DNA from: Thalassospira alkalitolerans
Lineage (GTDB): Bacteria > Pseudomonadota > Alphaproteobacteria > Rhodospirillales > Thalassospiraceae
Direction of reading: 5' to 3'
Length of the DNA: 64,000 nucleotides
Assembly (NCBI RefSeq): GCF_002115745.1
Contig: NZ_JFKB01000012.1
Coordinates: 79,537 to 143,536 of the forward strand
The notes beneath the pieces are model-generated. The model had not been told where the DNA came from. It ran no database searches and worked only from the letters and a program-made list of their open reading frames with translations. Numbering within the stretch: the first letter of the stretch is position 1; every line of letters starts with the position of its first letter. Shown piece after piece: positions 16,508 through 25,918 of the stretch. The translations under genes and the position numbers were made by a program.

Positions 16508-17787
16508 TGCTGTTATTAATTGCGGGACTGTTTACCGTTTTTCTGGTCATCGGAATGCCTGTTGCCTTTGCGTTAGCACTTGCTTCTGTTCCGGTGTTTG
16601 TCATGACCGGAGCGATGCCACCAACTGTGGTCATCCAGAAAATGGTAACGGCAACTCAAAGCTTTCCGCTTTTGGCGGTGCCGTTCTTTATCCTTGCCGG
16701 AAATTTGATGAATGTGACCGGTATTACCATTCGTCTGGTCAAATTTGCCCGCCTGTTAACCGGCTGGATGGCCGGGGGGCTGGCGCAAGTATCGATTGTT
16801 TTGAGTTTCATGATGGGCGGGATTTCCGGATCAGCCGTTGCCGATGCTTCGATGGAGGCACGCCTGCTGGGACCCAGCATGATCAAGCAGGGGTATTCCA
16901 AAGCATCAACCGCAGCGGTTCTGGCATTCGGGTCGGTGATTACAGCGACCATTCCGCCAAGTATCGGTCTGATCCTGTTTGGCTTTGTCAACGAGGTCTC
17001 TATCGGTCGGTTGTTTCTTGCGGGGATTTTGCCGGGAATTTTCCTGACCCTTATCCTTATGATTACATCCTGGCTTATTGCCCGTAAAAATGGCTATGAA
17101 CCCGATCTGCCAAAGGTGCCCGGCGGGAAAGAGCTTTGGTCCAGTTTTTCTGAAAGTATCTGGGCGCTGGCATTTCCGGTCATTTTGATTGTCGGGTTCA
17201 GATTTGGCCTGTTCACCGCGACCGAAGCAGGGGCTTTTCTTGTCTTTTATGCGCTTTGTGTCGGGTTTTTTGTCTATCGGGAACTCAATCTGAAAAAGCT
17301 TTATGAGGCGATAAGCGGCTCTGTTTCCGATCTGGGTATGGTCATGTTGCTGATCATCATGGCGGCAGTTCTGGGATATGCCATGACCATTGAGCGAGCA
17401 CCGCAGCAGATCACCGAATTTGTGACAACGCTTACGGAAAATCCGGTTCTGATTTTGGCACTGGTTGTTGGTGTTCTTGTTATCAGCGGCATGTTTCTTG
17501 AGGGGGCAGCCAATATTCTTTTGGTAACGCCGATTGTCATGCCGGTGCTTGTTAATGCGGGATATGACCCTGTTCATATGGGGATTTTGATTGTGACGCT
17601 GATTAATTTCGGCGGTCTGACGCCCCCTGTTGGCGTCATCATGTTTACCGTTTGTGGCATTCTGGATGTTAAAACCGGGGCCTATGCTCGGGCTTCGATC
17701 CCGTTCTTTATTGCGATGTTGGTGTTTTTCGTTCTGATGGCGGCGGTTCCAAGCTTGACGTTGTTATTGCCCAACGCATTGATGTAA
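16507..17787 (+). CDS. TRAP transporter large permease (DctM family), system 2
   Basis: 426 residues and about 12 membrane helices. DctM landmarks are MMGGISGSAVADASMEA, SVITATIPPSIGLILFGF and the C-terminal INFGGLTPPVGVIMF. The start at 16507 overlaps the small-permease stop by one base; an in-frame extension to 16351 only reads the other gene in a wrong frame. With the preceding two genes it forms a complete TRAP importer. A GntR gene follows after 47 bp. Confidence 0.93.
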   Translation: MLLLIAGLFTVFLVIGMPVAFALALASVPVFVMTGAMPPTVVIQKMVTATQSFPLLAVPFFILAGNLMNVTGITIRLVKFARLLTGWMAGGLAQVSIVLSFMMGGISGSAVADASMEARLLGPSMIKQGYSKASTAAVLAFGSVITATIPPSIGLILFGFVNEVSIGRLFLAGILPGIFLTLILMITSWLIARKNGYEPDLPKVPGGKELWSSFSESIWALAFPVILIVGFRFGLFTATEAGAFLVFYALCVGFFVYRELNLKKLYEAISGSVSDLGMVMLLIIMAAVLGYAMTIERAPQQITEFVTTLTENPVLILALVVGVLVISGMFLEGAANILLVTPIVMPVLVNAGYDPVHMGILIVTLINFGGLTPPVGVIMFTVCGILDVKTGAYARASIPFFIAMLVFFVLMAAVPSLTLLLPNALM

Positions 17788-17834
17788 TGAATGACCCAAA
17801 GAATGTGGGCAGTCGAAAATTGCCGAGGAGATAA

Positions 17835-18557
17835 ATGAAGATGAACACATTTACGGGCGGTTTGATTTCTGTTCACGATGGCGGGATCAAAGCCAATGCG
17901 CATGTCCCGGCCTCGGCGTTGGTGTATGACGAAATCAGAAGCCGGATCATTTCGCTGGTGCTTCCGCCCGAAACAACACTGGTTCGGGCGGAACTGGCTG
18001 ACAGCTTTAATGTCAGTCAGTCCCCGGTGCGCGAAGCGATCATGCGTCTGGAACAGGACGGGTTGGTGGTTTCCTATCCCCAGTCCCGCACCATTGTGAC
18101 CAAAATTGACGTTGCGCGCATTCGCGAAGAGCATTTTCTTCGGGTTGCTGCGGAATGTGAAGTTGTCCATCAATTGGCCGAAATGGGGGAATCCAGTGCG
18201 GTTCTTAAGGCCAAAGGCATTGTCAAAATGCAGGAAGCGCTGGCTGGCGATATTGAGCAGATTGATTTGTTCAAGCAACTTGACGAAACGTTCCATGCGG
18301 CATTGTTTATCGGGGTTAGTCAGGCCAATTTGCACCTGCAGGTGACGGCACGAAGTGGCCATCTGGCGCGTGTTCGGATGCTTGATTTGCCGCGGGCGGG
18401 CAAAATGCTTTCGGTACTGGAAGGCCATAAGGCAATCATTGAGGCCATTCAGTCTGGTGATGGTAATTTGGCAAGTTCGGAAATGCGGCAACATTTATCG
18501 GGAACGATGGAACGTCTTCCGCAAATCGTCGAAGAAAACAGGCATCTGTTTTCCTGA
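17835..18557 (+). CDS. GntR-family regulator (FCD/FadR-type)
   Basis: 240 residues. The N-terminal winged HTH (about 25-90) includes VYDEIRSRIISLVLPP, ADSFNVSQSPVREAIMRLEQDGLV; the C-terminal all-helical FCD domain has the Asp/His metal ligands in LDETFHAAL, EGHKAIIEAI and MRQHLSG. FCD regulators bind small organic acids through a metal ion and usually repress the neighbouring uptake operon. Being last in TRAP operon 2, it is its likely local repressor; the palindrome at 14831 is a candidate site. Confidence 0.9.
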   Translation: MKMNTFTGGLISVHDGGIKANAHVPASALVYDEIRSRIISLVLPPETTLVRAELADSFNVSQSPVREAIMRLEQDGLVVSYPQSRTIVTKIDVARIREEHFLRVAAECEVVHQLAEMGESSAVLKAKGIVKMQEALAGDIEQIDLFKQLDETFHAALFIGVSQANLHLQVTARSGHLARVRMLDLPRAGKMLSVLEGHKAIIEAIQSGDGNLASSEMRQHLSGTMERLPQIVEENRHLFS

Positions 18558-18801
18558 TCATCATTTGATCTTGATGCAATAACGATTTCATCTGACCGGG
18601 GGTGAGGTCTGCGAAACTGACGTCTGGTATGTCTTTGGTTGAAAACCAAACCGGATCAGGCACGCGCTACCCGCCACATGGTTTCTTGCGGTATCGGGTG
18701 TCATTTTTCCAGCCTACGGGCAATTTTGCCTTCTAATTCTGATCTGGCCTTTGCGTCCATGCGGGGATCGCTTATTCTGGTGTTGGGTAACAGGAACAGC
18801 C

Positions 18802-19701
18802 ATGCCATCAAGTTTTCGCCAATACCGGTCCGAGGCCGCCAGCCATAGCCATGATGATTTTCACCAGATCATCATTGCCGATCTTGGTGTGCTTGATCTT
18901 GAGATCGAAGGGCGGGGCGGCTGTGTGGCTGGACGGAAACTGGCCTTTGTGCCCGCGGGCGATACTCATGCCTATTGTGCAAACGGTATGAACCGTTTTT
19001 TGGTGCTTGATGTTGATGTTGGCCTTGCCGCCCGTACCGGGCTTGAAGCGCTATGGCAAAAATCAGGTGGGTCGCCGTATTTGGAAGTGGCAACGGGATA
19101 TGCAAACCGCCTGACCGGGCTTTTGCGAGGCCTTGAACAGCAACGGGCCTATGCCCCTATTCGCACGGCGGCCCCCTCGGATAGGCACGAAAATCAACAG
19201 TCACCAAATATGTCGGTGATCAATTTGGCAAGCATCGCGGGCAGCGAAAGCATTTTTGCCGATGACCGATTTATTTGTGGCAGTTTGCGCGATGTGTTGG
19301 GACATTCCGTCATCGTACAGCGCAGCGATGGTACGGCGAATGCAGGCATACCAATGCGGTTGCAACGTCTTTTGGGGTGGATTGAACTTCGTCTGTCCGA
19401 GCCGGTTGGCATTGCCGATATGGCCATGGTTGCCGCTCAATCGGAAAGTGCATTATTTGCCGCATTTCAGCGGCATCTGGGCACAACCCCGATGCGCTGG
19501 CTGACCGATCAGCGATTGCAGCGTGCCTATGCCATGCTGGGCGATCATCGCAATACCATGACCCTTGGCGATATTGCCTGCGAGGTTGGTTTTACCGATC
19601 AAAGCGCCTTTTCGCGTGCTTTTGCCCGGCGTTTTGGTCATGCGCCGATTATGTTGCGGCGTAACCTTGGCAGCGCGTCAAAAACAATCATTTCCCGATA
19701 G
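18802..19701 (+). CDS. AraC-family transcriptional regulator (cupin-type N-domain)
   Basis: 299 residues. The first 90 residues look like a small cupin sensor (SHDDFHQIIIADLG, LAFVPAGDTHAY); the C-terminus has the AraC HTH pair with ADMAMVAAQSESALFAAFQRHLGTTPMRWL and TLGDIACEVGFTDQSAFSRAFARRFGHAP. I take the ATG at 18802 (MPSSFRQY). It lies 77 bp ahead of a DMT exporter on the same strand, which is its most likely target. The effector is unknown. Confidence 0.85.
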   Translation: MPSSFRQYRSEAASHSHDDFHQIIIADLGVLDLEIEGRGGCVAGRKLAFVPAGDTHAYCANGMNRFLVLDVDVGLAARTGLEALWQKSGGSPYLEVATGYANRLTGLLRGLEQQRAYAPIRTAAPSDRHENQQSPNMSVINLASIAGSESIFADDRFICGSLRDVLGHSVIVQRSDGTANAGIPMRLQRLLGWIELRLSEPVGIADMAMVAAQSESALFAAFQRHLGTTPMRWLTDQRLQRAYAMLGDHRNTMTLGDIACEVGFTDQSAFSRAFARRFGHAPIMLRRNLGSASKTIISR

Positions 19702-19778
19702 TTCAAATCAGGAGTTTCAGCAAAGACCGGATATGTCATTCCATGGTTTGATCAGCGTAGCGATTAGTTGAACTTGGG

Positions 19779-20684
19779 ATGGTGTTGATGACTTTGCTTG
19801 AACCGCGCACAAAGGCCACCTTGATTGGGGGCATTGCGATTGTGCTTTGGGCGTTACTGGCGCTGTTCACCACAGAAGTCAGCACCATCCCGCCTTTTCA
19901 GTTGGTTAGCCTGTGTTTTTCCGTTGCCGCAATTTTCAGCTTTGCCTGGATTGCACGTCGTGGGATCGGGGCTTTTCGGGCGCTGCGTCAGCCAGTCGGG
20001 GCGTGGGCGCTTGGTGTTGGCGGGCTGTTTGGCTATCACTTTTTCTATTTTGTGGCGCTGGCCAATGCGCCCGCGGTTGATGCCAGCTTGATTGCCTATC
20101 TATGGCCACTTTTCATTGTGTTGTTTTCTGCATTTTTGCCGGGTGAACGGTTGCATTGGTATCATATTGCCGGTGCGTTACTTGGCCTGTGCGGGGCGGC
20201 GGTTTTGGTCACCAAGGGGCAGGGATTTGATTTTGATCCGGCCTATGGCCTTGGTTATGGGGCGGCGATGGTGTGTTCGATCCTGTGGTCGGGCTATTCT
20301 GTGTTGAACCGGCGGTATCGTGGTGTTCCGGTCGAGGCCGTTTGCGGGTTTTGCGCCGGGGCAGCATTGCTTGGTTTCATCACGCATGGGGTGACGGAAA
20401 TCTGGGTGATTCCCGATACAGGGCAATGGTTTGCCATCCTTGGATTGGGGCTGGGCCCGGTTGGGGCGGCGTTCTTTGTTTGGGATTATGGCACCAAGCA
20501 TGGCGATATCCAGGTGCTTGGCGTGGCGTCTTATGGGGCGCCGTTGTTAAGTACGATTTTGCTGATTGGTTTTGGTAAGGCCGATGCCAGTCCTGCTGTA
20601 ATTGCAGGATGCCTTTTAATTGTCGGTGGTGCGTTGTTGGCATCAATCAAAATGTTCCGGCGCAAGCCGGTTTTGCAGGGTTAA
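19779..20684 (+). CDS. DMT-superfamily exporter (EamA, YddG-like)
   Basis: 301 residues with ten membrane segments. ALLALFTTEVSTIPPFQLV at the start, GLFGYHFFYFVALANAPAVDASLIAYLWPLFIVL in the middle and the second EamA repeat with LGLGPVGAAFFVWDYGTKHGDI are typical of the YddG-like subgroup, whose E. coli member exports aromatic amino acids. Two in-frame ATGs (19779, 19788) are possible starts and neither has a strong ribosome site. The upstream AraC gene may control it. The exported compound is not known. Confidence 0.88.
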   Translation: MVLMTLLEPRTKATLIGGIAIVLWALLALFTTEVSTIPPFQLVSLCFSVAAIFSFAWIARRGIGAFRALRQPVGAWALGVGGLFGYHFFYFVALANAPAVDASLIAYLWPLFIVLFSAFLPGERLHWYHIAGALLGLCGAAVLVTKGQGFDFDPAYGLGYGAAMVCSILWSGYSVLNRRYRGVPVEAVCGFCAGAALLGFITHGVTEIWVIPDTGQWFAILGLGLGPVGAAFFVWDYGTKHGDIQVLGVASYGAPLLSTILLIGFGKADASPAVIAGCLLIVGGALLASIKMFRRKPVLQG

Positions 20685-20849
20685 GTTGTCTTTGACCTAA
20701 TGACCGGGTGAAGGTGTTACTCAGAGTGCCGTTTTGAATTTTCCCGGTGTTGGTGTTTACCTAAGCAATTGTAATTAAATGAAATACACAAAATCTAATC
20801 TCGCAATTGTGAACGTATTGTTTCCAAATTATATCTGTGCAATGCAATA

Positions 20850-20870
20850 TAAATGACTTAAGGTCATTTA
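20850..20870. promoter_or_regulatory. Perfect inverted repeat upstream of TPR-sulfotransferase gene
   Basis: TAAATGAC-N5-GTCATTTA, eight-base arms around a TTAAG centre, 30 bp before the ATG at 20901 in otherwise A/T-rich leader DNA. Either a dimeric regulator site or a small mRNA hairpin in the leader. Confidence 0.45.
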
Positions 20871-20900
20871 TTGTCGCCAGTGCAGGTTGGGAATGCGGGA

Positions 20901-22733
20901 ATGATTCAAGCGCGAACAGACATTGCTGCCGAGATGAAAAGGGCCATGTCGGCAGGGCAATTTGACAAAGCTGCTTTGATCGGTGCCAAGCTGCTTCGGA
21001 CCCATCCAAAACGTACCGAAATCCATATTATGACTGCCGTTGCGGAAATGCAGGGATTGTATTTTGCCCGAGCGGGGCAACGTTTGGGATACCTGTTTCG
21101 TAGTCTTGATCCATCTGATCGGTATTTTGGCCCTGTTGTTCAGAATTTTGTGCAATTTACACAAGCTAGCGGTGACTTTAAGTCATCAATCAAAATTGTG
21201 GAAAAGAAGCTTTCATCATCCCCGAAATTGCTGGTTTACCGGGAGATTCTCGCTGATCTGATCTTTCGTCAGGAAGTGAAACTTAGCCTGGGACGCAGCA
21301 TTTCAGCTAATCTTGATCGGGCGGTTGCCCTTTTGGAAGGACTGCCCGGCGATTATGGGCATCTTCTGAGCGCGCAAACACTGTTGGCGCGCATTTATGT
21401 GCATTGTGAAAAAACCGACAAGGCGTTCGACCTTTTGGAAAAATTGGTTGCCCGTGCGCCAATGGATAAAGGTATCCGTACTTTTCAGGCATCGGCATTT
21501 GCCCTGTCCGGTGCGGTTGAAAATGCCGTTCAGGCCAGTACCAATCTGATTAATGATTTTGCCGATATCGGCGCGCAACCTTATTTGATTATTGCCTTTC
21601 TGCGCCCGCAATCCATGCCGGAAGGTGCAAAGGACGTATTGGCAAAGATTGCCGGATCGGCCAAGGCAACCGCACAAGAAGTGTATTTGGCTTGTTTTGC
21701 CTTGGCCCGGATTGCCGAAACCGACAATGACATGGCAACCGCGTTTGACTGGTATCGTCGCGGCCATGATGCAAACCGCAAGGCATCGCCGATTGATATG
21801 CAAGCAGAGTTGCGCGAGTTCGAATTGCTGGCGGATTTGGCACGTGCAGAACAGTCCGTTCATGCCAATACCAATAGCAACGTCAGCAGTGATGTGGCAA
21901 AGCGTGATGGTCAGGTAACAGATGTTGCCGATCAGGATGAGGCTGGCCCCAAACCGATTTTCATTGTTGGTATGGCGCGATCAGGAACGACGCTGAGCGA
22001 GCGTATTTTGGGCGCGCATCCGGATGTTTATGCTGCGGGTGAAATCGGTGATTTTGCCCGGATTGTGGCCGAAGTTCTTGGTGCAGGCAAGGTGTCCGAA
22101 CAGATGGCGCGCCTTGATGAAAAGGCCGTTTGTGAGATTCGTAAACGTTATCTGGCGGCGCTTAGGGTCTATGATCCGGATGTTAAATTTGTTGCCAATA
22201 AAACACCGGCCAATTTCACCCGTGTTGGTTTGATCCGCCGGATTTTTCCGGATGCGCCAATTTTGCATACGCATCGCCATCCGTTGGCGACATGCCTTTC
22301 GATTTACACCACACCCTTTGCCATTCCGATGCGGTTTTCCGATGATCTTGGTGATCTGGCGGATTATTATCGGGGCTATGAAAAACTGATGTCGGCGTTT
22401 CTCGAAACCGACCAGTACGGTATGTTTTTTGATCTGTCTTACGAGGAACTGGTGGCCAACCCGGAACAGGTGGCGCAGGATTATTTGCGCCATTGTGGCC
22501 TTGATTGGCGCCCTGAATGTCTTGAATTCTATCGCGATGGCAAGGCCGCGCGCACGGCGAGTATGATGCAGGTCCGGCGTCCGATTAATCGGGATTCTAT
22601 TGGTAAATGGCAACGGTTTGCACCCTATATCGGACCGCTGGCCGATTTGGGGTCGGTAAAAAGCCGCACATCGTCATCGACGGATGAAGAAGCGCGGAAC
22701 GAAAAATCATCGGGCAAAACGGTTGCGGCGTGA
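20901..22733 (+). CDS. TPR-repeat sulfotransferase
   Basis: 610 residues. The N-terminal half is alpha-helical with TPR-like repeats (about residues 10-330); the C-terminal half is a PAPS-dependent sulfotransferase. The 5'-phosphosulfate loop FIVGMARSGTTLSERILGAHPDV is intact, followed by NKTPANF, the 3'-phosphate-binding RRIFPDAPILHTHRHPLATCLS and FDLSYEELVANPEQVAQ. Such TPR-sulfotransferase fusions are common in alphaproteobacteria, usually without known acceptor; protein tyrosine, polysaccharide or lipid sulfation are possibilities. The start at 20901 (GGGA upstream) is preferred over a TTG at 20871. A second, similar protein is encoded at 31208-33049. Confidence 0.9.
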   Translation: MIQARTDIAAEMKRAMSAGQFDKAALIGAKLLRTHPKRTEIHIMTAVAEMQGLYFARAGQRLGYLFRSLDPSDRYFGPVVQNFVQFTQASGDFKSSIKIVEKKLSSSPKLLVYREILADLIFRQEVKLSLGRSISANLDRAVALLEGLPGDYGHLLSAQTLLARIYVHCEKTDKAFDLLEKLVARAPMDKGIRTFQASAFALSGAVENAVQASTNLINDFADIGAQPYLIIAFLRPQSMPEGAKDVLAKIAGSAKATAQEVYLACFALARIAETDNDMATAFDWYRRGHDANRKASPIDMQAELREFELLADLARAEQSVHANTNSNVSSDVAKRDGQVTDVADQDEAGPKPIFIVGMARSGTTLSERILGAHPDVYAAGEIGDFARIVAEVLGAGKVSEQMARLDEKAVCEIRKRYLAALRVYDPDVKFVANKTPANFTRVGLIRRIFPDAPILHTHRHPLATCLSIYTTPFAIPMRFSDDLGDLADYYRGYEKLMSAFLETDQYGMFFDLSYEELVANPEQVAQDYLRHCGLDWRPECLEFYRDGKAARTASMMQVRRPINRDSIGKWQRFAPYIGPLADLGSVKSRTSSSTDEEARNEKSSGKTVAA

Positions 22734-22799
22734 CCCGCGACCCGGATCGGGTTAAAACTGGACCCGGAAAGAAAATAAAAAGATCCGGAGCGCCCAAAG

Positions 22800-23783
22800 A
22801 TGACACAGCATATCCCCAAGGCCGAATTGCATCTGCATATGGAAGGCGCGTTGACGCCAGCATTGGTGCGGAAATTTGCCGCGCGTAACGGTATCACCTT
22901 GCCCGATGGTATCTATGATGATCAGGATCGTTATATCTGGTCAGACTTTCCGGAGTTTCTGGGAAGTTTTGACAAGGCAAGTGCTGCAATCCGCACCGGC
23001 CGCGATTATGCCGATTTGACACATTGGTATTTGACCGAGCAAGCCAAGGTCGGGGCGCTTTATGTCGAGATTTTCTGTTCGCCGTCCCATGCGTTGGAAT
23101 GCGGGATATCCTTTGACGATCATTTGAACGGTGTTGCCGAAGGCATTGATAGAGCCGAAAAGGAAACCGGGATCATCGGGCGGATCATCATGACCTGTGT
23201 GCGTCATATTGGCCCGGAAAAGGCGGTTGGTGTAGCGGCCGATACGGTTGCCTGTGGTCATCCCTATGTCGTTGGTTTCGGGATGGGCGGCAATGAAAGC
23301 ATGTTTTCACAAGAAGCGTTTTACCCGGCCTATAAAATTGCCGCGGATGCCGGGCTTGGATGCACCACCCATGCCGGCGAGGTCGAAGGCCCGCAAAGCG
23401 TTTGGGATGCGATCGACAAATTACCGGTGACCCGTATTGGACATGGCGTGCGATCGATTGAAGACCCGAAGCTGGTCGAAACATTGGCGAAGCGTGGCAT
23501 TGTTTTGGAAGTCTGCCCGGGATCGAATATTTCGCTATCGGTGTATCCCGATTACGCATCCCACCCCTTGCGTAAACTTTATGACGCTGGGGTTAAGGTG
23601 ACATTGGGATCGGACGATCCACCGTTTTTCCACACGACACTGGCCGAGGAATATCAACGCGCCAAAGACGTGTTTGGCTTTAGCGAGGCGGAACTTCGCG
23701 GGGTGACCCGTACAGCCCTTGAAGCTGCCTTTGTGGATGCCGAGACAAAGGCGAAATTGATCGCCAAGTTTGAGGCAAGCTGA
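22800..23783 (+). CDS. Adenosine/adenine deaminase
   Basis: 327 residues. Metal ligands and catalytic residues of the adenosine deaminase family are all present: HLHMEG (HxH), the THAGE motif with catalytic Glu, GHGVRS, and GSDDPPFF for the final Asp ligands. The protein hydrolyses adenosine to inosine, or adenine to hypoxanthine; the SDDP form (not TDDP) is common in the adenine-deaminase branch, so I do not assign a symbol. It feeds purine salvage or nitrogen recovery. It follows the sulfotransferase gene after 66 bp and shares a bidirectional terminator with the convergent dioxygenase gene. Confidence 0.9.
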   Translation: MTQHIPKAELHLHMEGALTPALVRKFAARNGITLPDGIYDDQDRYIWSDFPEFLGSFDKASAAIRTGRDYADLTHWYLTEQAKVGALYVEIFCSPSHALECGISFDDHLNGVAEGIDRAEKETGIIGRIIMTCVRHIGPEKAVGVAADTVACGHPYVVGFGMGGNESMFSQEAFYPAYKIAADAGLGCTTHAGEVEGPQSVWDAIDKLPVTRIGHGVRSIEDPKLVETLAKRGIVLEVCPGSNISLSVYPDYASHPLRKLYDAGVKVTLGSDDPPFFHTTLAEEYQRAKDVFGFSEAELRGVTRTALEAAFVDAETKAKLIAKFEAS

Positions 23784-23786
23784 TGC

Positions 23787-23819
23787 AAAAAAAACGCCCC
23801 AGGTTTCCGAGGCGTTTTT
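23787..23819. terminator. Bidirectional terminator between deaminase and dioxygenase genes
   Basis: Eight-pair stem AAAACGCC (23791-23798) with GGCGTTTT (23811-23818), flanked by A runs on the left and T runs on the right, so it can work in both directions. Confidence 0.75.
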
Positions 23820-23827
23820 ACATCGAC

Positions 23828-24811
23828 TTACCAGGCCGTCTTGCCCAGAAGCTTTTCACCAAGCGGGGTTAGTTTTGCCCGTTCATAGCGCGTCTTTTCC
23901 CAATCGCGCGGATCGCCAGGAAAGGCATGGCCGCGTGCTGGAAGGCGTTCGGACCAGCTTTTGACCCGCCAGTTGACAAGATCATCTTCATCAGGCGTTG
24001 CCGGTGCCATCGAAATATATTGCGCGATGCGTGTTTGATCGGATCGATTGGCGCGTATGCCATGCGCCAGCAGGCTATTGAAAATCAAAAGGTCGCCAGC
24101 CTGCATCGGGATGCGTTTGGGCTCAAACGGCATGTTATCGATATCGGGGCGGAACGGATCGCGATCCTTGGGGGCGGTGGCAAGCCAGGTGGCAAAATCG
24201 GCAAATAAATCCGGCACGCATTGAAAACCGCCCATATTGTCATTAGTATCGACCAGCGACAGAACGCCTTGAACATTGATCGGCAGCGGGGTTTGGCTGG
24301 TATCGGCATCCCAATGGATGAAGCCGTCAAAGCTTCGCGCGCCAACATTGGGGGTGTTGAGGTTGGCCCGATCGATTGACACCCAAAGATCGGTGCGATC
24401 CCAAATATCGACAAAGGCATCATAAACCCGTGGTGTTTGGCGGTTATCCCACATCGATTGATGGTGATAGGCCTCGACCATGCCGGAATTGTTAAGTTCG
24501 GTCATGGCATGATCGCGCATTTGCGGGCGGGACCAGCTTTGTGGATCGGTGGGGTCTTTTTCTTCGAACTCCCATAGGAAATCGACGGTGGCTTTGACCT
24601 GTTTACGGGGTACAGCGTTTTTGACCACGACATAACCGTATGTCTGCCAATGTTTGAAATCGGCTTCGGAAAGCACGCGGAGCGGTAGCGATTTTTCATG
24701 ATCGCGAAGCTGCGTTCCGGTGACTTCCTTGACCGATGCATTGCCCGGCCGATTGGCATTCGGGTTGGTCGGTGCCATTGGCGACATGGTTGCGTTTGCC
24801 AGCATGCTCAT
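23828..24811 (-). CDS. Phytanoyl-CoA dioxygenase (PhyH)-family protein
   Basis: 327 residues. A non-haem Fe(II)/2-oxoglutarate oxygenase fold with the iron-binding HxD in FIHWDADTS and the distal His in LLAHGIRANRSDQTR, whose Arg would bind 2-oxoglutarate. The N-terminus (about 40 residues) is Pro/Asn-rich. A GGAGGAT site precedes the ATG at 24811. PhyH enzymes hydroxylate very diverse substrates, from ectoine to alkyl acids, so the substrate is open. It is divergent from an AraC gene, 141 bp apart, which suggests inducible expression. Confidence 0.88.
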   Translation of the reverse strand: MSMLANATMSPMAPTNPNANRPGNASVKEVTGTQLRDHEKSLPLRVLSEADFKHWQTYGYVVVKNAVPRKQVKATVDFLWEFEEKDPTDPQSWSRPQMRDHAMTELNNSGMVEAYHHQSMWDNRQTPRVYDAFVDIWDRTDLWVSIDRANLNTPNVGARSFDGFIHWDADTSQTPLPINVQGVLSLVDTNDNMGGFQCVPDLFADFATWLATAPKDRDPFRPDIDNMPFEPKRIPMQAGDLLIFNSLLAHGIRANRSDQTRIAQYISMAPATPDEDDLVNWRVKSWSERLPARGHAFPGDPRDWEKTRYERAKLTPLGEKLLGKTAW

Positions 24812-24952
24812 GATGATATCCTCCCGCGTGGTTCATGATGTTGGAAGCATTCTAGGGTGTCGCAACATATGCGCCCACTGACAGGGCGGACATTGTCTGA
24901 TACTATTTGGCCAAATTAATGGATATTCGTAGCCGCAAAAGCGTGGGCCGCC

Positions 24953-25894
24953 ATGAAGCTTCTGTTTGAACATGTCAAAATCGCACCGGATCGATCATGG
25001 CGGGGGTTGCACCGGAACCTGCGCGCTATTCCGTTCGAATGGCATTTTCATCCGGAATATGAGCTGACATTAACGTTGGGAAGCCAGGGGCAGCGTTATG
25101 TTGGCGATCATATCGGGCAATATGGCGATGATGATCTGGTGTTATTGGGGCCGAACCTGCCTCATACGTGGCATTCTGCCAATGCGGCCCCTTTGGGAAA
25201 CGTCAAAATCGATATGGGGGCCTGTGATGCTGATCCGCAAAACCAAGCGGATGATGGGGTGCATCAGGCCTTTGTTTTTTGGTTCACTGCCGACTGGATC
25301 AATAATGTCTGTGCAAGCATGCCGGAACTGGCCCGGCTGAAACCCGTTTTGGCCGGTGCGCGACGCGGGATGAAGTTTGATAGTGCCACAGCGCGCCGGG
25401 TGGCACGTTTTACGCCGCGGTTTGATCAGGGCGATCCGGCGGATCAGCTTTTATTATTGATTGAAGTTTTACGCGCCTTGCTGGACGCGACACAACTGAC
25501 ACCCTTGGCGTCGGATCGGTTTGATGCAACGGTGCCCGATTATCACGAGGCAACCCGCCTTGGTCGGGTGCTTGATCTTTTGCATTCGCGCTATGTCGAG
25601 CAAATTGGCAGTGCCGAAATCGCCAGCCTGACCGGGATGAGTGAACGCACGTTGCGGCGTTTTTTTAAACGTCATATCGGATCAAGTGTTCAGGACTATT
25701 TGATGGGGTTGCGGCTGGGCCGGGCAGTGTCGTTATTGTTATCATCGGATTTGCCGATTTACCGCGTTGCCGAGGAAGTCGGGTTTCAAAACCTGTCACA
25801 TTTCAATCGGCAATTTTCCCGGCATCGTGGCATGCCGCCCAGCCGGTTTCGTCGGGAACGGTTTGATGCCGGTCTATTGCAACCGGCGGGGTAA
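24953..25894 (+). CDS. AraC-family transcriptional regulator (cupin-type)
   Basis: 313 residues. The N-terminus has an AraC cupin sensor (PFEWHFHPEYELTLTLGSQGQRYVGDHIG, VLLGPNLPHTW), and the C-terminus the HTH pair IGSAEIASLTGMSERTLRRFFKRHIGSSVQDYL and PIYRVAEEVGFQNLSHFNRQFSRHRGMPPSRFR. It reads away from the PhyH gene across a 141-bp gap and probably regulates it. Its stop is 24 bp from the convergent hydrolase stop. Confidence 0.9.
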   Translation: MKLLFEHVKIAPDRSWRGLHRNLRAIPFEWHFHPEYELTLTLGSQGQRYVGDHIGQYGDDDLVLLGPNLPHTWHSANAAPLGNVKIDMGACDADPQNQADDGVHQAFVFWFTADWINNVCASMPELARLKPVLAGARRGMKFDSATARRVARFTPRFDQGDPADQLLLLIEVLRALLDATQLTPLASDRFDATVPDYHEATRLGRVLDLLHSRYVEQIGSAEIASLTGMSERTLRRFFKRHIGSSVQDYLMGLRLGRAVSLLLSSDLPIYRVAEEVGFQNLSHFNRQFSRHRGMPPSRFRRERFDAGLLQPAG

Positions 25895-25918
25895 TGCCGT
25901 TTTTCTGAATTTGCGTTA

